Source: Metallyticus violacea
Taxonomy: Eukaryota; Arthropoda; Insecta; Mantodea; Metallyticidae
Direction of reading: 5' to 3'
NCBI GenBank assembly: GCA_030762175.1
Contig: JAUJEO010000019.1
Coordinates: 2,920,001 to 2,984,000 of the forward strand
DNA: 64,000 nucleotides
The position numbers and the translations under genes were made by a program. Positions 10,985-24,772 of this stretch are shown piece by piece. The notes under the pieces were generated by a model. That model was given only the letters and a program-made list of their open reading frames with translations, was not told where the DNA came from and did no database searches. Every line of letters begins with the position of its first letter. Position 1 is the first letter of the stretch.

Positions 10985-13204
10985 TCTTTTCGAGATTCTT
11001 TGCGCATAATATGCTTTACTGATGCTATCAAACTAGTATAATGAAAGAGAACCAGTTATCTCAAATTAGAACGGAAAAAAAGTGATACTCAGGAAGTTTC
11101 CAAACTTCGAAAAAAAATTTTTTTCATTTCGTGATTCTTTGCGCATAATATGCTTTTCTGAGGCTATCAAACTAGTATAATGAAAGAGAACCAGTTATCT
11201 CAAATAAGAACGGAAAAAAAGTGATTCTAAAGAAGTTTCCAAACTTCGAAAAAAATGTTTTTTCTTTTCGAGATTCTTTGCGCATAATATGCTTTTCTGA
11301 GGCTATCAAACCAGTATAATGAAAGAGAACCAGTTAGCTCAAATAAGAACGGAAAAAAAGTGATTCTAACGACGTTTCCAAACTTCGAAAAATTTTTTTT
11401 TTCTTTTCGAGATTTTTTGCGCATAATATGCTTTACTGAGGCTATCAAACTAGTATAATGAAAGAGAACCAGTTATCTCAAATAAGAACGGAAAAAAAGT
11501 GATTCTAACGAAGTTTCCAAACTTCGAAAAAATTTTTTCTTCTTTTCGAGATTCTTTGCGCATATTAATCTTCTCTGAGTCTATCAAACTAGTATAATGA
11601 AAGAGAAAGAGTTATCTCAAACAAGAACGGAAAAAAAGTGATTCAAACGGAGTTTCCAAACTTCGAAAAAAATTTTTTTTCTTTTCGAGATTCTTTGCGC
11701 ATAATATGCTTTTCTGAGGCTATCAAACTGTATAATGAAAGAGAACTAGTTATCTCAAATAAGAACGGAAAAAAGTGATTCTAACGACGTTTCGAAACTT
11801 CGAAAAAAAAATTTTTTCTTTTCGAGATTCTTTGCGCATAATATGCTTCTCTGAGGCTATCAAACTAGTATAATGAAAGAGAACCAGTTATCTCAAACAA
11901 GAACGGAAAAAAAGTGATTCTAATGAAGTTTCCAAACTTCGAAAAAAATTGTTCTTCTTTTCGAGATTCTTTGCGCATAATATGCTTCTCTGAGGCTATC
12001 AAACTAGTATAATGAAAGAGAACCAGTTATCTCAAATAAGAACGGAAAAAAAGTGATTCTAACGAAGTTTCCAAACTTCGAAAAAATTTTTTCTTCTTTT
12101 CGAGATTCTTTGCGCATATTATGCTTCTTTGAGGCTATCAAACTAGTATAATGAAAGAGAATAAGTTATCTCAAACAAGAACGGAAAAAAAGTGATTCAA
12201 ACGAAGTTTCCAAACTTCGAAAATAAATTTTTTTCTTTTCGAGATTCTTTGCGCATAATATGCTTTTCTGAGGCTATCAAACTGTATAATGAAAGAGAAC
12301 TAGTTATCTCAAATAAGAACGGAAAAAAGTGATTCTAACGACGTTTCCAAACTTCGAAAAAAAAATTTTTTCTTTTCGAGATTCTTTGCGCATAATATGC
12401 TTCTCTGAGGCTATCAAACTAGTATAATGAAAGAGAACCAGTTATCTCAAACAAGAACGAAAAAAAAGTGATTCTAACGAAGTTTCCAAACTTCGAAAAA
12501 AATTTTTGTTCTTTTCGAGATTCTTTGCGCATAATATGCTTTACTGAGGCTATCAAACTAGTATAATGAAAGAGAACCAGTTATCTCAAATTAGAACGGA
12601 AAAAAAGTGATTCTCAGGAAGTTTCCTAACTTCAAAAAAAAAAAAATTTTTCTTTTCGAGATTCTTTGCGCTTAATATGCTTTTCTGAGGCTATCAAACT
12701 AGTATAATGAAAGAGAACCAGTTATCTCAAATAAGAACGGAAAAAAAGTGATTCTAAAGAAGTTTCCAAACTTCGAAAAAAATTTTTCTTCTTTTCGAGA
12801 TTCTTTGCGCATAATATGCTTCTCTGAGGCTATCAAACTAGTATAATGAAAGAGAACAAGTTATCTCAAACAAGAACGGAAAAAAAGTGATTCTAACGAA
12901 GTTTTCAAACTTCGAAAAAAAATTTTTTTCTTTTCGAGATTCTTTGCGCATAATATGCTTTACTGAGGCTATCAAACTAGTATAATGAAAGAGAACCAGA
13001 AATCTCAAATAAGAACGGAAAAAAGTGATTTAAACAACGTTTCCAAACTTCGAAAAAAATTTTTTTTCTTTTCGAGATTCTTTGCGCATAATATGCTTTA
13101 CTGAGGCCAACAAACTAGTATAATGAAAGAGAACCAGTTATCTCAAATAAGAACGGAAAAAAGTGATCCAAACGACGTTTCCAAACTTCGAAAAAAGTTT
13201 TTTT
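10985..13204 (+). repeat. Internal tandem duplication in HOR copy 2, first copy
   Basis: A 2,220-bp block of 16 monomers whose variants recur in 13,205-15,563. Shared rare markers are CATTTCGTGATTC (about 11,130 and 13,350), CGCATATTAATC (about 11,561 and 13,782) and GGCCAACAAAC (13,107 and 15,466). Relative to the second copy it has lost one monomer near 12.0 kb and one near 12.6 kb. The latter leaves a hybrid monomer joining CTCAGGAAGTTTCC to TAACTTCAAAA. Confidence 0.75.
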
Positions 13205-15563
13205 TCTTTTCGAGATTCTTTGCGCATAATATGCTTTACTGATGCTATCAAACTAGTATAATGAAAGAGAACCAGTTATCTCAAATTAGAACGGAAAAAA
13301 AGTGATACTCAGGAAGTTTCCAAACTTCGAAAAAAAATTTTTTTCATTTCGTGATTCTTTGCGCATAATATGCTTTTCTGAGGCTATCAAACTAGTATAA
13401 TGAAAGAGAACCAGTTATCTCAAATAAGAACGGAAAAAAAGTGATTCTAACGAAGTTTCCAAACTTCGAAAAAAATGTTTTTTCTTTTCGAGATTCTTTG
13501 CGCATAATATGCTTTTCTGAGGCTATCAAACCAGTATAATGAAAGAGAACCAGTTAGCTCAAATAAGAACGGAAAAAAAGTGATTCTAACGACGTTTCCA
13601 AACTTCGAAAAATTTTTTTTTTCTTTTCGAGATTTTTTGCGCATAATATGCTTTACTGAGGCTATCAAACTGGTATAATGAAAGAGAACCAGTTATGTCA
13701 AATAAGAACGGAAAAAAAGTGATTCTAACGAAGTTTCCAAACTTCGAAAAAATTTTTTCTTCTTTTCGAGATTCTTTGCGCATATTAATCTTCTCTGAGT
13801 CTATCAAACTAGTATAATGAAAGAGAAAGAGTTATCTCAAACAAGAACGGAAAAAAAGTGATTCAAACGAAGTTTCCAAACTTCGAAAAAAATTTTTTTT
13901 CTTTTCGAGATTCTTTGCGCATAATATGCTTTTCTGAGGCTATCAAACTGTATAATGAAAGAGAACTAGTTATCTCAAATAAGAACGGAAAAAAGTGATT
14001 CTAACGACGTTTCCAAACTTCGAAAAAAAAATTTTTTCTTTTCGAGATTCTTTGCGCATAATATGCTTCTCTGAGGCTATCAAACTAGTATAATGAAAGA
14101 GAACCAGTTATCTCAAACAAGAACGGAAAAAAAGTGATTCTAATGAAGTTTCCAAACTTCGAAAAAAATTGTTCTTCTTTTCGAGATTCTTTGCGCATAA
14201 TATGCTTCTCTGAGGCTATCAAACTAGTATAATGAAAGAGAACAAGTTATCTCAAACAAGAACGGAAAAAAAGTGATTCTAACGAAGTTTCCAAACTTTG
14301 AAAAAATTTTTTTTTCTTTTCGAGATTCTTTGCGCATAATATGCTTTTCTGAGGCTATCAAACTAGTATAATGAAAGAGAACCAGTTATCTCAAATAAGA
14401 ACGGAAAAAAAGTGATTCTAACGAAGTTTCCAAACTTCGAAAAAATTTTTTCTTCTTTTCAAGATTCTTTGCGCATATTATGCTTCTTTGAGGCTATCAA
14501 ACTAGTATAATGAAAGAGAATAAGTTATCTCAAACAAGAACGGAAAAAAAGTGATTCAAACGAAGTTTCCATACTTCGAAAATAAATTTTTTTCTTTTCG
14601 AGATTCTTTGCGCATAATATGCTTTTCTGAGGCTATCAAACTGTATAATGAAAGAGAACTAGTTATCTCAAATAAGAACGGAAAAAAGTGATTCTAACGA
14701 CGTTTCCAAACTTCGAAAAAAAATTTTTTTCTTTTCGAGATTCTTTGCGCATAATATGCTTCTCTGAGGCTATCAAACTAGTATAATGAAAGAGAACCAG
14801 TTATCTCAAACAAGAACGAAAAAAAAGTGATTCTAACGAAGTTTCCAAACTTCGAAAAAAATTTTTGTTCTTTTCGAGATTCTTTGCGCATAATATGCTT
14901 TACTGAGGCTATCAAACTAGTATAATGAAAGAGAACCAGTTATCTCAAATTAGAACGGAAAAAAAGTGATTCTCAGGAAGTTTCCAAACTTCGAAAAATT
15001 TTTTTTTTTCATTTCGAGATTATTTGCGCATAATATGCTTTTCTGAGGCTATCAAACTAGTATAATGAAAGAGAACCAGTTATCTCAAATAAGAACGGAA
15101 AAAAAGTGATTCTAAAGAAGTTTCCTAACTTCAAAAAAAAAAAAAAATTTTCTTTTCGAGATTCTTTGCGCTTAATATGCTTTTCTGAGGCTATCAAACT
15201 AGTATAATGAAAGAGAACCAGTTATCTCAAATAAGAACGGAAAAAAAGTGATTCTAAAGAAGTTTCCAAACTTCGAAAAAAATTTTTCTTCTTTTCGAGA
15301 TTCTTTGCGCATAATATGCTTTACTGAGGCTATCAAACTAGTATAATGAAAGAGAACCAGATATCTCAAATAAGAACGGAAAAAAGTGATTTAAACAACG
15401 TTTCCAAACTTCGAAAAAAATTTTTTTTCTTTTCGAGATTCTTTGCGCATAATATGCTTTACTGAGGCCAACAAACTAGTATAATGAAAGAGAACCAGTT
15501 ATCTCAAATAAGAACGGAAAAAAGTGATCCAAACGACGTTTCCAAACTTCGAAAAAAATTTTT
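13205..15563 (+). repeat. Internal tandem duplication in HOR copy 2, second copy
   Basis: Repeats 10,985-13,204 at an initial offset of 2,220 bp. The offset grows to 2,359 bp because the first copy lost two monomers and this copy lost one near 15.3 kb. There, the TTTTTCTTC monomer joins directly to the CTTTACTGAGG/CCAGATATCTC monomer. The junction at about 13,205 lies inside the A/T tract, where GTTTTTTTTC follows CGAAAAAA. Confidence 0.75.
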
Positions 15564-16179
15564 TTTCTTTTCGAGATTCTTTGCGCATAATATGCTTTAC
15601 TGAGGCTATCAAACTAGTATAATGAAAGAGAACCACTTATCTCAAATAAGAACGGAAAAAAGTGATTCAAACGACGTTTCCAAACTTCGAAAAAATTTTT
15701 TTTTCTTTTCCAGATTCTTTGCGCATAATATGCTTTTCTGAGGCTATCAAACTAGTATAATGAAAGAGAACCAGTTATCTCAAATAAGAACGGAAAAAAG
15801 TGATTGAAACGACGTTTCCAAACTTCGAAAAAAATTTTTTTTCTTTTCGAGATTCTTTGCGCATAATATGCTTTACTGAGGCTATCAAACTAGTATAATG
15901 AAAGAGAACCATTTATCTCAAATAAGAATGGAAAAAAGTGATTCTAAGGAAGTTTCCAAACTTCGAAAAAAAATTTTTCTCATTTCGAGATTCTTTGCGC
16001 ATAATATCCTTTTCTGAGGCTATCAAACTACTATAATGAAAGAGAACCAGTTATCTCAAATAAGAACGGAAAAAAGTGATTCAAACGACGTTTCCAAACT
16101 TCGAAAAAAATTTTTTTTCTTTTCGAGATTCTTTGCGCATAATATGCTTTACTGAGGCTATCAAAGTAGTATAATGAAA

Positions 16180-16186
16180 TGTTATA
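16180..16186 (+). other. TGTTATA block-substitution monomer, HOR copy 2
   Basis: Same diagnostic change with the same upstream CAAAGTAG. It lies 10,668 bp after the copy in HOR copy 1. Confidence 0.88.
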
Positions 16187-19100
16187 CAGTTATCTCAAAT
16201 AAGAACGGAAAAAAAGTGATTCTAAAGAAGTTTCCAAAATTCGAAAAAAAATTTTTTTCTTTTCGAGATTCTTTGCGCATAATATGCTTTACTGAGGCTA
16301 TCAAACTAGTATAATGAAAGAGAACTAGTTATCTCAAATAAGAACGGAAAAAAGTGATTCTAACGACGTTTCCAATCTTCGAAAAAAATTTTTTTTCTTT
16401 TCGAGATTCTTTGCGCATAATATGCTTTACTGAGGCTATCAAACTAGTATAATGAAAGAGAACCAGTTATCTCAAATAAGAACGGAAAAAAGTGATTCAA
16501 ACGACGTTTCCAAACTTCGAAAAAAATTTTTTTTCTTTTCGAGATTCTTTGCGCATAATATGCTTTACTAAGGCTATCAAACTAGTATAATGAAAGAGAA
16601 CCAGTTATCTCAAATAAGAATGGAAAAAAAGTGATTCTAAGGAAGTTTCCAAACTTCGAAAAAAAATTTTTTTCATTTCGAGATTCTTTGCGCATAATAT
16701 GCTTTTCTGAGGCTATCAAACTACTATAATGAAAGAGAACCAGTTATCTCAAATAAGAACGGAAAAAAGTGATTCAAACGACGTTTCCAAACTTCGAAAA
16801 AAATTTTTTTTCTTTTCGAGATTCTTTGCGCATTATATGCTTTACTGAGGGTATCAAAGTAGTATAATGAAAGAGACCCAGTTATCTCAAATAAGAACGG
16901 AAAAAAAGTGATTCTAACGAAGTTTCCAAACTTCGAAAAAATTTTTTTTTCTTTTCAAGATTCTTTGCGCATAATATGCTTTACTGAGGCTATCAAACTA
17001 GTATAATGAAAGAGAACCATTAATCTCAAATAATAACGGAAAAAAAGTGATTCAAACGAAATTTCCAAACTTCGAAAAAAAATTTTTTTCTTTTCGAGAT
17101 TCTTTGCGCATAATATGCTCTTCTGAGGCTATCAAACTAGTATAATGAAAGAGAACCAGTTATCTCAAATAAGAACGGAAAAAAAGTGATTCTAACGAAG
17201 TTTCCAAACTTCGAAAAAAATTTTTTTTCTTTTCGAGATTCTTTGAGCATAATATGCTTTACTGAGGCTATCAAACTAGCATAATGAAAGAGAACCAGTT
17301 ATCTCAAATAAGAACGGAAAAAAAGTGATTCTAACGAAGTTTCCAAACTTCGAAAAAAAATTTTTTTCTTTTCGAGATTCTTTGCGCATAATATGCTTTT
17401 CTGAGGCTATCAAACCAGTATAATGAAAGAGAACCAGTTAGCTCAAATAAGAACGGAAAAAAAGTGATTCTAACGAAGTTTCCAAACTTCAAAAAAATTT
17501 TTTTTTCTTTTCGAGATTCTTTGCGCATAAAATGCTTCTCTGAGGATATCAAACTAGTATAATGAAAGAGAACCAGTTATCTCAAACAAGAACGGAAAAA
17601 AAGTGATTTAAACGAAGTTTCCAAACTTCGAAAAAAATTTTTCTTCTTTTCGAGATTCTTTGCGCATAATATGCTTTTCTGAGTCTATCAAACTAGTATA
17701 ATGAAAGAGAACCAGTTATCTCAAATAAGAACGGAAAAAAGTGATTCAAACGACGTTTCCAAACTTCGAAAATTTTTTTTTTTCTTTTCGAGATTTTTGG
17801 CGCATAATATGCTTTACTGAGGCTATCAAACTAGTATAATGAAAGAGAACCAGTTATCTCAAATAAGAACGGAAAAAAAGTGATTCTAACGAAGTTTCCA
17901 AACTTCGAAAAAAAATTTTCTTCTTTTCGAGATTCTTTGCGCATAATATGCTTTACTGAGGCCAACAAACTAGTATAATGAAAGAGAACCAGTTATCTCA
18001 AATAATAACGGAAAAAAGTGATTCAAACGACGATTCCAAACTTCGAAAAAAATTTTTTTTCTTTTCGAGATTCTTTGCGCATAATATGCTTTACTGAGGC
18101 TATCAAACTAGTATAATGAAAGAGAACCAGTTATCTCAAATAAGAACGGAAAAAAGTGACACAAACGACGTTTCCAAACTTCGCAAAAAATTTTTTTTCT
18201 TTTCGAGATTCTTTGCGCATAATATGCTTTACTGAGGCTATCAAACTAGTATAATGAAAGAGAACCACTTATCTCAAATAAGAACGGAAAAAAAGTGATT
18301 CTAACGAAGTTTCCAAAATTCGAAAATTTTTTTTTCTTTTCGAGATTCTTTGCGCATAATATGCTTTTCTGAGGCTATCAAATTAGTATAATGAAAGAGA
18401 ACCAGTTATCTCAAATAAGAACGGAAAAAAAGTGATTCTAACGAAGTTTCAAAACTTCGAAAAAAATTTTTTTTCTTTTCGAGATTCTTTGCGCATAATA
18501 TGCTTTACTGATGCTATCAAACTAGTATAATGAAAGAGAACCAGTTATCTCAAATTAGAACGGAAAAAAAGTGATACTCAGGAAGTTTCCAAACTTCGAA
18601 AAATTTTTTTTTTCTTTTCGAAATTTTTTGCGCATAATATGCTTTACTGAGGCTATCAAACTAGTATAATGAAAGAGAACCAGTTATCTCAAATAAGAAC
18701 GGAAAAAAAGTGATTCTAACGAAGTTTCCAAACTTCGAAAAAATTTTTTCTTCTTTTCGAGATTCTTTGCGCATATTATGCTTCTCTGAGGTTATCAAAC
18801 TAGTATAATGAAAGAGAACAAGTTATCTCAAACAAGAACGGAAAAAAAGTGATTCAAACGAAGTTTCCAAACTTCGAAAAAAATTTTTTTTCTTTTCGAG
18901 ATTCTTTGCGCATAATATGCTTTTCTGAGGCTATCAAACTGTATAATGAAAGAGAACTAGTTATCTCAAATAAGAACGGAAAAAAGTGATTCTAACGACG
19001 TTTCCAAACTTCGAAAAAAAAATTTTTTTTTTCGAGATTCTTTGCGCATAATATGCTTCTCTGAGGCTATCAAACTAGTATAATGAAAGAGAACCAGTTA

Positions 19101-22100
19101 TCTCAAACAAGAACGGAAAAAAAGTGATTCTAATGAAGTTTCCAAACTTCGAAAAAATTTTTTCTTCTTTTCGAGATTCTTTGCGCATATTATGCTTCTC
19201 TGAGGCTATCAAACTAGTATAATGAAAGAGAACAAGTTATCAAAAATAAGAACGGAAAAAAGTGACACAAACGACGTTTCCAAACTTCGCAAAAAATTTT
19301 TTTTCTTTTCGAGATTCTTTGCACATAATATGCTTTACTGAGGCTATCAAACTAGTATAATGAAAGAGAACCAATTATCTAAAATAAGAACGGAAAAAAA
19401 GTGATTCTAACGAAGTTTCCAAAATTCGAAAAATTTTTTTTCTTTTCGAGATTCTTTGTGCATAATATGCTTTTCTGAGGCTATCAAAGTAGTATAATGA
19501 AAGAGAACCAGTTATCTCAAATAAGAACGGAAAAAAAGTGATTCTAACGAAGTTTCCAAACTTCGAAAAAATTTTTTCTTCTTTTCGAGATTCTTTGCGC
19601 ATATTATGCTTCTCTGAGGCTATCAAACTAGTATAATGAAAGAGAACAAGTTATCTCAAACAAGAACGGAAAAAAGTGATTCAAACGAAGTTTCCAAACT
19701 TCGAAAAAAAATTGTTTTCTTTTCGAGATTCTTTGCGCATAATATGATTTTCTGAGGCTATCAAACTACTATAATGAAAGAGAACCAGTTATCAAAAATA
19801 AGAACGGAAAAAAGTGACACAAACGACGTTTCCAAACTTCGCAAAAAATTTTTTTTCTTTTCGAGATTCTTTGCGCATAATATGCTTTACTGAGGCTATC
19901 AAACTAGTATAATGAAAGAGAACCACTTATCTCAAATAAGAACGGAAAAAAAGTGATTCTAACGAAGTTTCCAAAATTCGAAAAATTTTTTTTCTTTTCG
20001 AGATTCTTTGCGCATAATATGCTTTTCTGAGGCTATCAAAGTAGTATAATGAAAGAGAACCAGTTATCTCAAATAAGAACGGAAAAAAAGTGATTCTAAC
20101 GAAGTTTCCAAACTTCGAAAAAAATTTTTTTTCTTTTCGAGATTCTTTGCGCATAATATGCTTTACTGATGCTATCAAACTAGTATAATGAAAGAGAACC
20201 AGTTATCTCAAATTAGAACGGAAAAAAAGTGATACTCAGGAAGTTTCCAAACTTCGAAAAAAAATTTTTTTCATTTCGAGATTCTTTGCGCATAATATGC
20301 TTTTCTGAGGCTATCAAACTAGTATAATGAAAGAGAACCAGTTATCTCAAATAAGAACGGAAAAAAAGTGATTCTAACGAAGCTTCCAAACTTCGAAAAA
20401 AATGTTTTTTCTTTTCGAGATTCTTTGCGCATAATATGCTTCTCTGAGGCTATCAAACTGGTATAATGAAAGAGAACAAGTTATCTCAAACAAGAACGGA
20501 AAAAAAGTGATTCTAACGAAGTTTCCAAACTTCGAAAAAAATTTTTTTTCTTTTCGAGATTCTTTGCGCATAATATGCTTTTCTGAGGCTATCAAACTAG
20601 TATAATGAAAGAGAACCAGTTATCTCAAATAAGAACGGAAAAAAAGTGATTCTAACGAAGTTTCCAAACTTCGAAGAAATTTTTTCTTCTTTTCGAGATG
20701 CTTTGCGCATATTATGCTTCTCTGAGGCTATCAAACTAGTATAATGAAAGAGAACAAGTTATCTCAAACAAGAACGGATAAAAGTGATTCAAACGAAGTT
20801 TCCAAACTTCGAAAAAAAATTGTTTTCTTTTCGAGATTCTTTGCGCATAATATGATTTTCTGAGGCTATCAAACTACTATAATGAAAGAGAACCAGGTAT
20901 CAAAAATAAGAACGGAAAAAAGTGACACAAACGACGTTTCCAAACTTCGCAAAAAATTTTTTTTCTTTTCGAGATTCTTTGCGCATAATATGCTTTACTG
21001 AGGCTATCAAACTAGTATAATGAAAGAGAACCACTTATCTCAAATAAGAACGGAAAAAAAGTGATTCTAACGAAGTTTCCAAAATTCGAAAAATTTTTTT
21101 TCTTTTCGAGATTCTTTGTGCATAATATGCTTTTCTGAGGCTATCAAAGTAGTATAATAAAAGAGAACCAGTTATCTCAAATAAGAACGGAAAAAAGGTG
21201 ATTCTAACGAAGTTTCCAAACTTCGAAAAAATTTTTTCTTCTTTTCGAGATTCTTTGCGCATATTATGCTTCTCTGAGGCTATCAAACTAGTATAATGAA
21301 AGAGAACAAGTTATCTCAAACAAGAACGGAAAAAGTGATTCAAACGAAGTTTCCAAACTTCGAAAAAAAATTGTTTTCTTTTCGAGATTCTTTGCGCATA
21401 ATATGATTTTCTGAGGCTATCAAACTACTATAATGAAAGAGAACCAGTTATCAAAAATAAGAACGGAAAAAAGTGACACAAACGACGTTTCCAAATTTCG
21501 CAAAAAATTTTTTTTCTTTTCGAGATTCTTTGCGCATAATATGCTTTACTGAGGCTATCAAACTAGTATAATGAAAGAGAACCACTTATCTCAAATAAGA
21601 ACGGAAAAAAAGTGATTCTAACGAAGTTTCCAAAATTCGAAAAATTTTTTTTCTTTTCGAGATTCTTTGCGCATAATATGCTTTTCTGAGGCTATCAAAG
21701 TAGTATAATGAAAGAGAACCAGTTATCTCAAATAAGAACGGAAAAAAAGTGATTCTAACGAAGTTTCCAAACTTCGAAAAAAATTTTTTTTCTTTTCGAG
21801 ATTCTTTGCGCATAATATGCTTTACTGATGCTATCAAACTAGTATAATGAAAGAGAACCAGTTATCTCAAATTAGAACGGAAAAAAAGTGATACTCAGGA
21901 AGTTTCCAAACTTCGAAAAAAAATTTTTTTCATTTCGTGATTCTTTGCGCATAATATGCTTTTCTGAGGCTATCAAACTAGTATAATGAAAGAGAACCAG
22001 TTATCTCAAATAAGAACGGAAAAAAAGTGATTCTAACGAAGTTTCCAAACTTCGAAAAAAATGTTTTTTCTTTTCGAGATTCTTTGCGCATAATATGCTT

Positions 22101-24765
22101 TTCTGAGGCTATCAAACCAGTATAATGAAAGAGAACCAGTTAGCTCAAATAAGAACGGAAAAAAAGTGATTCTAACGACGTTTCCAAACTTCGAAAAAAA
22201 TTTTTTTTCTTTTCGAGATTCTTTGCGCATAATATGCTTTACTGATGCTATCAAACTGTATAATGAAAGAGAACTAGTTATCTCAAATAAGAACGGAAAA
22301 AAGTGATTCTAACGACGTTTCCAAACTTCGAAAAAAAAATTTTTTCTTTTCGAGATTCTTTGCGCATAATATGCTTCTCTGAGGCTATCAAACTAGTATA
22401 ATGAAAGAGAACCAGTTATCTCAAACAAGAACGGAAAAAAAGTGATTCTAATGAAGTTTCCAAACTTCGAAAAAAATTGTTCTTCTTTTCGAGATTCTTT
22501 GCGCATAATATGCTTCTCTGAGGCTATCAAACTAGTATAATGAAAGAGAACAAGTTATCTCAAACAAGAACGGAAAAAAAGTGATTCTAACGAAGTTTCC
22601 AAACTTCGAAAAAATTTTTTTTTCTTTTCGAGATTCTTTGCGCATAATATGCTTTTCTGAGGCTATCAAACTAGTATAATGAAAGAGAACCAGTTATCTC
22701 AAATAAGAACGGAAAAAAAGTGATTCTAACGAAGTTTCCAAACTTCGAAAAAATTTTTTCTTCTTTTCGAGATTCTTTGCGCATATTATGCTTCTTTGAG
22801 GCTATCAAACTAGTATAATGAAAGAGAATAAGTTATCTCAAACAAGAACGGAAAAAAAGTGATTCAAACGAAGTTTCCAAACTTCGAAAAAAATTTTTTT
22901 TCTTTTCGAGATTCTTTGCGCATAATATGCTTTTCTGAGGCTATCAAACTGTATAATGAAAGAGAACTAGTTATCTCAAATAAGAACGGAAAAAAGTGAT
23001 TCTAACGACGTTTCCAAACTTCGAAAAAAAATTTTTTTCTTTTCGAGATTCTTTGCGCATAATATGCTTCTCTGAGGCTATCAAACTAGTATAATGAAAG
23101 AGAACCAGTTATCTCAAACAAGAACGAAAAAAAAGTGATTCTAACGAAGTTTCCAAACTTCGAAAAAAATTTTTGTTCTTTTCGAGATTCTTTGCGCATA
23201 ATATGCTTTACTGAGGCTATCAAACTAGTATAATGAAAGAGAACCAGTTATCTCAAATTAGAACGGAAAAAAAGTGATTCTCAGGAAGTTTCCAAACTTC
23301 GAAAAATTTTTTTTTTTCATTTCGAGATTATTTGCGCATAATATGCTTTTCTGAGGCTATCAAACTAGTATAATGAAAGAGAACCAGTTATCTCAAATAA
23401 GAACGGAAAAAAAGTGATTCTAAAGAAGTTTCCTAACTTCAAAAAAAAAAAATTTTTTCTTTTCGAGATTCTTTGCGCTTAATATGCTTTTCTGAGGCTA
23501 TCAAACTAGTATAATGAAAGAGAACCAGTTATCTCAAATAAGAACGGAAAAAAAGTGATTCTAATGAAGTTTCCAAACTTCGAAAATTTTTTTTTTTCTT
23601 TTCGAGATTCTTTGCGCATAATATGCTTTTCTGAAGCTATCAAACTAGTATAATGAAAGAGAACCAGTTATCTCAAATAAGAATGGAAAAAAAAGTGATT
23701 CTAAGGAAGTTTCCAAACTTCGAAAAAAATTTTTCTTCTTTTCGAGATTCTTTGCGCATAATATGCTTCTCTGAGGCTATCAAACTAGTATAATGAAAGA
23801 GAACAAGTTATCTCAAACAAGAACGGAAAAAAAGTGATTCTAACGAAGTTTTCAAACTTCGAAAAAAAATTTTTTTCTTTTCGAGATTCTTTGCGCATAA
23901 TATGCTTTACTGAGGCTATCAAACTAGTATAATGAAAGAGAACCAGTTATCTCAAATAAGAACGGAAAAAAGTGATTTAAACAACGTTTCCAAACTTCGA
24001 AAAAAATTTTTTTTCTTTTCGAGATTCTTTGCGCATAATATGCTTTACTGAGGCCAACAAACTAGTATAATGAAAGAGAACCAGTTATCTCAAATAAGAA
24101 CGGAAAAAAGTGATTCAAACGACGTTTCCAAACTTCGAAAAAAATTTTTTTTCTTTTCGAGATTCTTTGCGCATAATATGCTTTACTGAGGCTATCAAAC
24201 TAGTATAATGAAAGAGAACCACTTATCTCAAATAAGAACGGAAAAAAGTGATTCAAACGACGTTTCCAAACTTCGAAAAAATTTTTTTTTCTTTTCCAGA
24301 TTCTTTGCGCATAATATGCTTTTCTGAGGCTATCAAACTAGTATAATGAAAGAGAACCAGTTATCTCAAATAAGAACGGAAAAAAGTGATTGAAACGACG
24401 TTTCCAAACTTCGAAAAAAATTTTTTTTCTTTTCGAGATTCTTTGCGCATAATATGCTTTACTGAGGCTATCAAACTAGTATAATGAAAGAGAACCATTT
24501 ATCTCAAATAAGAATGGAAAAAAGTGATTCTAAGGAAGTTTCCAAACTTCGAAAAAAAATTTTTTTCATTTCGAGATTCTTTGCGCATAATATCCTTTTC
24601 TGAGGCTATCAAACTACTATAATGAAAGAGAACCAGTTATCTCAAATAAGAACGGAAAAAAGTGATTCAAACGACGTTTCCAAACTTCGAAAAAAATTTT
24701 TTTTCTTTTCGAGATTCTTTGCGCATAATATGCTTTACTGAGGCTATCAAAGTAGTATAATGAAA

Positions 24766-24772
24766 TGTTATA
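24766..24772 (+). other. TGTTATA block-substitution monomer, HOR copy 3, first
   Basis: Same diagnostic change, 8,586 bp after the previous one. The shorter step reflects the lack of the 2.2 kb internal duplication in copy 3. Confidence 0.88.

Larger units (their letters stand above)
7931..18597 (+). repeat. Higher-order repeat, copy 2 (with internal duplication)
   Basis: Landmark CTGTATAATG at 7,993 recurs at 18,939, a step of 10,946 bp. Copy 2 starts two monomers further into the HOR than copies 1 and 3, because the ATACTCAGG monomer at about 7.9 kb runs directly into the CTGTATAATG monomer. It carries an internal 2.2-2.4 kb tandem duplication (10,985-15,563) that the other copies lack. 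It lacks the block of about 2.8 kb seen near the end of copy 3. Its TGTTATA monomer is at 16,180, 10,668 bp after that of copy 1. Boundaries are approximate. Confidence 0.72.
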
